A stretch of DNA of 13,601 nucleotides from Chloroflexota bacterium (lineage in GTDB: Bacteria > Chloroflexota > Limnocylindria > Limnocylindrales > CSP1-4): positions 1 through 13,601 of the forward strand of contig JAOUEG010000025.1 in assembly GCA_029858845.1 (NCBI GenBank), read 5' to 3'. The notes under the pieces were generated by a model. It had not been told where the DNA came from and did not search any database. It worked only from the letters and a program-made list of their open reading frames with translations. The position numbers and the translations under genes are program-made. Numbering within the stretch: position 1 is the stretch's first letter; each line of letters begins with the position of its first letter. Below are positions 11,679-13,601 of the stretch, one piece after another.

Positions 11679-13601
11679 ATGTCCCGCACAGCGACTCCCG
11701 AGGACCTGTACGGCTTGCGAGTCGCGACCGAGGCGCGCCTTTCCCCGGACGCCCGTTGGGCCGTGGTGGTGCTCCAGTCGGTGGCGCCGACCTTCGCGGC
11801 ATACCGGCGCGCGCTGTGGCTCGTATCAACGGATCCCGGCCCGTCCGCACCGCCGCCGAGACGCCTGACGCTGGGTGTCCGGCATGACTGGCATCCGCGC
11901 TTCTCCCCGGACGGCCTGACCCTGGCATTCCTGTCCGACCGCCGACCGATCCTCGAGGAGGAGCCGGAGCGTCACGACGATCCCGAAGAGCGCGAGGACG
12001 TCCATCAGATCCACCTGCTGCCGCTCGATGCGCCCGGCGGCGAGGCGCGGCGGCTGACGGACCTTCCCCGCGGGGTCTCGGATTTCGAGTGGTCTCCGGA
12101 CGGCGCACGGATCGTCGCCGTCAGCTGCTCCGTCGGGGCGACGTTCGAGGAGGACGCCCGGCGGCGCGGGCGGCGGACGAGGCCACGACCGGGGGAGCCG
12201 CCGCCGTCGGACTACCGCTTCATCGACCGGCTCGAGTACATGCTCAACGGGAAGGGGTTCCTGTACGACCGGGTCAATCACCTCTGGCTGATCGACGTCG
12301 CGACGGGCGCGGCGAGCCGGCTCACGGAGGGTGCCGTGAGTGACGACGCGCCGACATGGTCGCCTGATGGCTCGCGGATCGCCTTCGTGGCGAACCGCCG
12401 GCGCGACCCGGACCTCGCCTTCCGGCCGGCCATCCATGTCGTGGACGTCGACAGTCGACAGGTCACGGCCATCACCGCGGGATCGCGGTCCGAGTTCGGG
12501 ACCCCCGCGTGGCTGCCGGACGGGCACACGATCGCGGCCTTGGGGCATCGGTTCGAGGGGCGCGCCGGCAGCCGGAACGACCTGTACCTGTTCGCGGCCG
12601 ACGGCTCGGACGCGAGTCCCGACGGAGGGCGGAACCTGTCCGCTCGGCACGACCTCATGCCGGGCTCCTCGATGAACAGCGACATCGTACCGAGCGAGGC
12701 GCCACGCCTATGGCCGACACCGGACGGCCGCGCGATCGTCTTCAGCGCACCGATCGACGGTGCGTACGAGATGTGGCGGATCGCCGTCGCCGACGGGGCG
12801 GTGGAGCGCCTGACCGAGGGGCAGCACTTCCTCAGCGGCTGGGATGCGGTCGCCGGACCGCGCGGGCGGGTTCGACTCGTCTATCTCCGATCGACGCCGA
12901 CCGAGATGCCCGACGTGTGGCTGCAGGACGGGCCGGCGAAGCCTCGCCGGCTGACGGCGTTCAATCGCGACGTCCTGGACGGGCTGGATCTCGTCGCCCC
13001 GGTCGAGCGTCGCTGGGAGGTCGATGGCTGGTCGATCCAGGGTTGGTATCTGCCGCCCATCGCCGGGTCCCGATCGGGTCCGCTCGTCACGCAGATCCAC
13101 GGTGGGCCCCACTCCCTGTACGGCTGGGCGCCGGTCTGGGAGTTCCAGGTCCTGGCAGCGGCCGGGATGGGGGTCTTCTACAGCAATCCCCGTGGCTCCC
13201 AGGGATACGGCCAGGCATTCAACGACGGGAATCACCGCGACTGGGGCCCCGGTCCGATGCGCGATGTCCTCGCCGGCGTGGACGGCGTCGTCGCGGACGG
13301 CCTCGCCGACCCGGCTCGACTCGGTCTGACCGGTGGATCCTATGGCGGCTATCTCACGAACTGGATCATCGGCCACGACGACCGGTTCGCCGCGGCGATG
13401 ACCTGCCGGTGTGTCAGTGACATGTCCATGCTGTTCCTGACCGGCGACATCTCCGGGGGCGACTGGTCCGTGTTCGAGTTCGATGCCACGCCCTGGAGCG
13501 ATCCCGAGTACTTCCGTGAGATCTCGCCGATCACCTACGCGGATCGGGTCCGCACCCCGCTGCTCATCCAGCATTCGGAACGGGACATCCGGACGACGGT
13601 C
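11679..13601 (+). CDS. S9-family prolyl oligopeptidase / acylaminoacyl-peptidase-like serine peptidase (3' end beyond window)
   Basis: The frame is open from ATG 11679 to the last base, 641 codons without a stop, so the gene is cut by the window edge. The N-terminal part (about 1-440) is a beta-propeller with recurring SPDG-type blade motifs (F75SPDG, W138SPDG, W227SPDG, W278LPDG); this domain normally limits access to small peptides. The alpha/beta-hydrolase domain follows: IHGGPH (473-478, oxyanion region), NPRGSQGYG, the nucleophile elbow GGSYGGY with Ser554, and HSERDIRTTV at the end, where D636 is the probable catalytic Asp (82 residues after Ser, close to the 79 of archaeal acylaminoacyl peptidase). 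The His is expected about 30 residues further, outside the window. No signal peptide is seen, so it is probably cytoplasmic and trims oligopeptides or N-acylated peptides. Propeller loops at 95-110 and 160-180 are strongly charged. Exopeptidase specificity is not determinable. Confidence 0.93.
   Translation, partial: MSRTATPEDLYGLRVATEARLSPDARWAVVVLQSVAPTFAAYRRALWLVSTDPGPSAPPPRRLTLGVRHDWHPRFSPDGLTLAFLSDRRPILEEEPERHDDPEEREDVHQIHLLPLDAPGGEARRLTDLPRGVSDFEWSPDGARIVAVSCSVGATFEEDARRRGRRTRPRPGEPPPSDYRFIDRLEYMLNGKGFLYDRVNHLWLIDVATGAASRLTEGAVSDDAPTWSPDGSRIAFVANRRRDPDLAFRPAIHVVDVDSRQVTAITAGSRSEFGTPAWLPDGHTIAALGHRFEGRAGSRNDLYLFAADGSDASPDGGRNLSARHDLMPGSSMNSDIVPSEAPRLWPTPDGRAIVFSAPIDGAYEMWRIAVADGAVERLTEGQHFLSGWDAVAGPRGRVRLVYLRSTPTEMPDVWLQDGPAKPRRLTAFNRDVLDGLDLVAPVERRWEVDGWSIQGWYLPPIAGSRSGPLVTQIHGGPHSLYGWAPVWEFQVLAAAGMGVFYSNPRGSQGYGQAFNDGNHRDWGPGPMRDVLAGVDGVVADGLADPARLGLTGGSYGGYLTNWIIGHDDRFAAAMTCRCVSDMSMLFLTGDISGGDWSVFEFDATPWSDPEYFREISPITYADRVRTPLLIQHSERDIRTTV

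Noticed and set aside
12509..13420. Plus-strand open frame inside the S9 peptidase gene
   Set aside because: Arg-rich shadow one frame off; the peptidase frame is continuous, has catalytic motifs and its own Shine-Dalgarno.

Overview
The window is G+C-rich (about two thirds to 70% by eye) bacterial chromosome, with tightly packed genes, strong G/C preference at third codon positions and few lysine codons. The gene set, together with TANNNT -10 boxes lying 7 nt before start codons (apparently leaderless transcripts), fits a high-GC lineage such as Chloroflexota (Limnocylindria/Ellin6529-like) or Actinobacteriota. That placement is inference; no rRNA, tRNA or marker gene is present to settle it. 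No stretch longer than 300 bases lacks a gene. I see no mobile element, CRISPR array, RNA gene or defence system.

Left part (1-5692): a polyphosphate region. After the repeat-rich 3' end of an unknown gene (1-172) comes a short Ppx/GppA-type exopolyphosphatase (+, 204-1151). Converging on it from the minus strand are a polyphosphate kinase PPK1 (5184-3010) and a CYTH-CHAD protein (3013-1172), whose start codon overlaps the ppk stop in an ATGA junction. Together they cover polyP synthesis (PPK), degradation (Ppx) and probably short-chain hydrolysis plus polyP binding (CYTH-CHAD). Upstream of ppk on the same strand lies a small DUF971 protein with two CxCxxC clusters (5692-5303).

Middle (5804-10797): a P2-like cation-transporting P-type ATPase with an atypical M4 motif and no KGAPE lysine, followed by a two-gene NatA/NatB-like ABC export operon. 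The ABC ATPase appears to be leaderless, and its -10 box sits in the loop of a perfect 6-bp inverted repeat. The permease start overlaps the ATPase stop (TGATG).

Right part (10825-13601): a minus-strand protein resembling the adenylation domain of ATP-dependent (LigD-type) DNA ligases, but with every catalytic lysine position substituted and no OB-fold, so probably a pseudo-ligase. It is divergent from a large S9-family prolyl oligopeptidase/acylaminoacyl peptidase that starts at 11679 and is still open at the window end. It reaches the catalytic Ser and the probable Asp; the His would lie beyond the edge.

The observations I would follow first are the lysine-less ligase-like protein, the atypical P-type ATPase, and the compact polyP module with its acidic-linker CYTH-CHAD protein. 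I found no clear multi-gene system that is previously undescribed.
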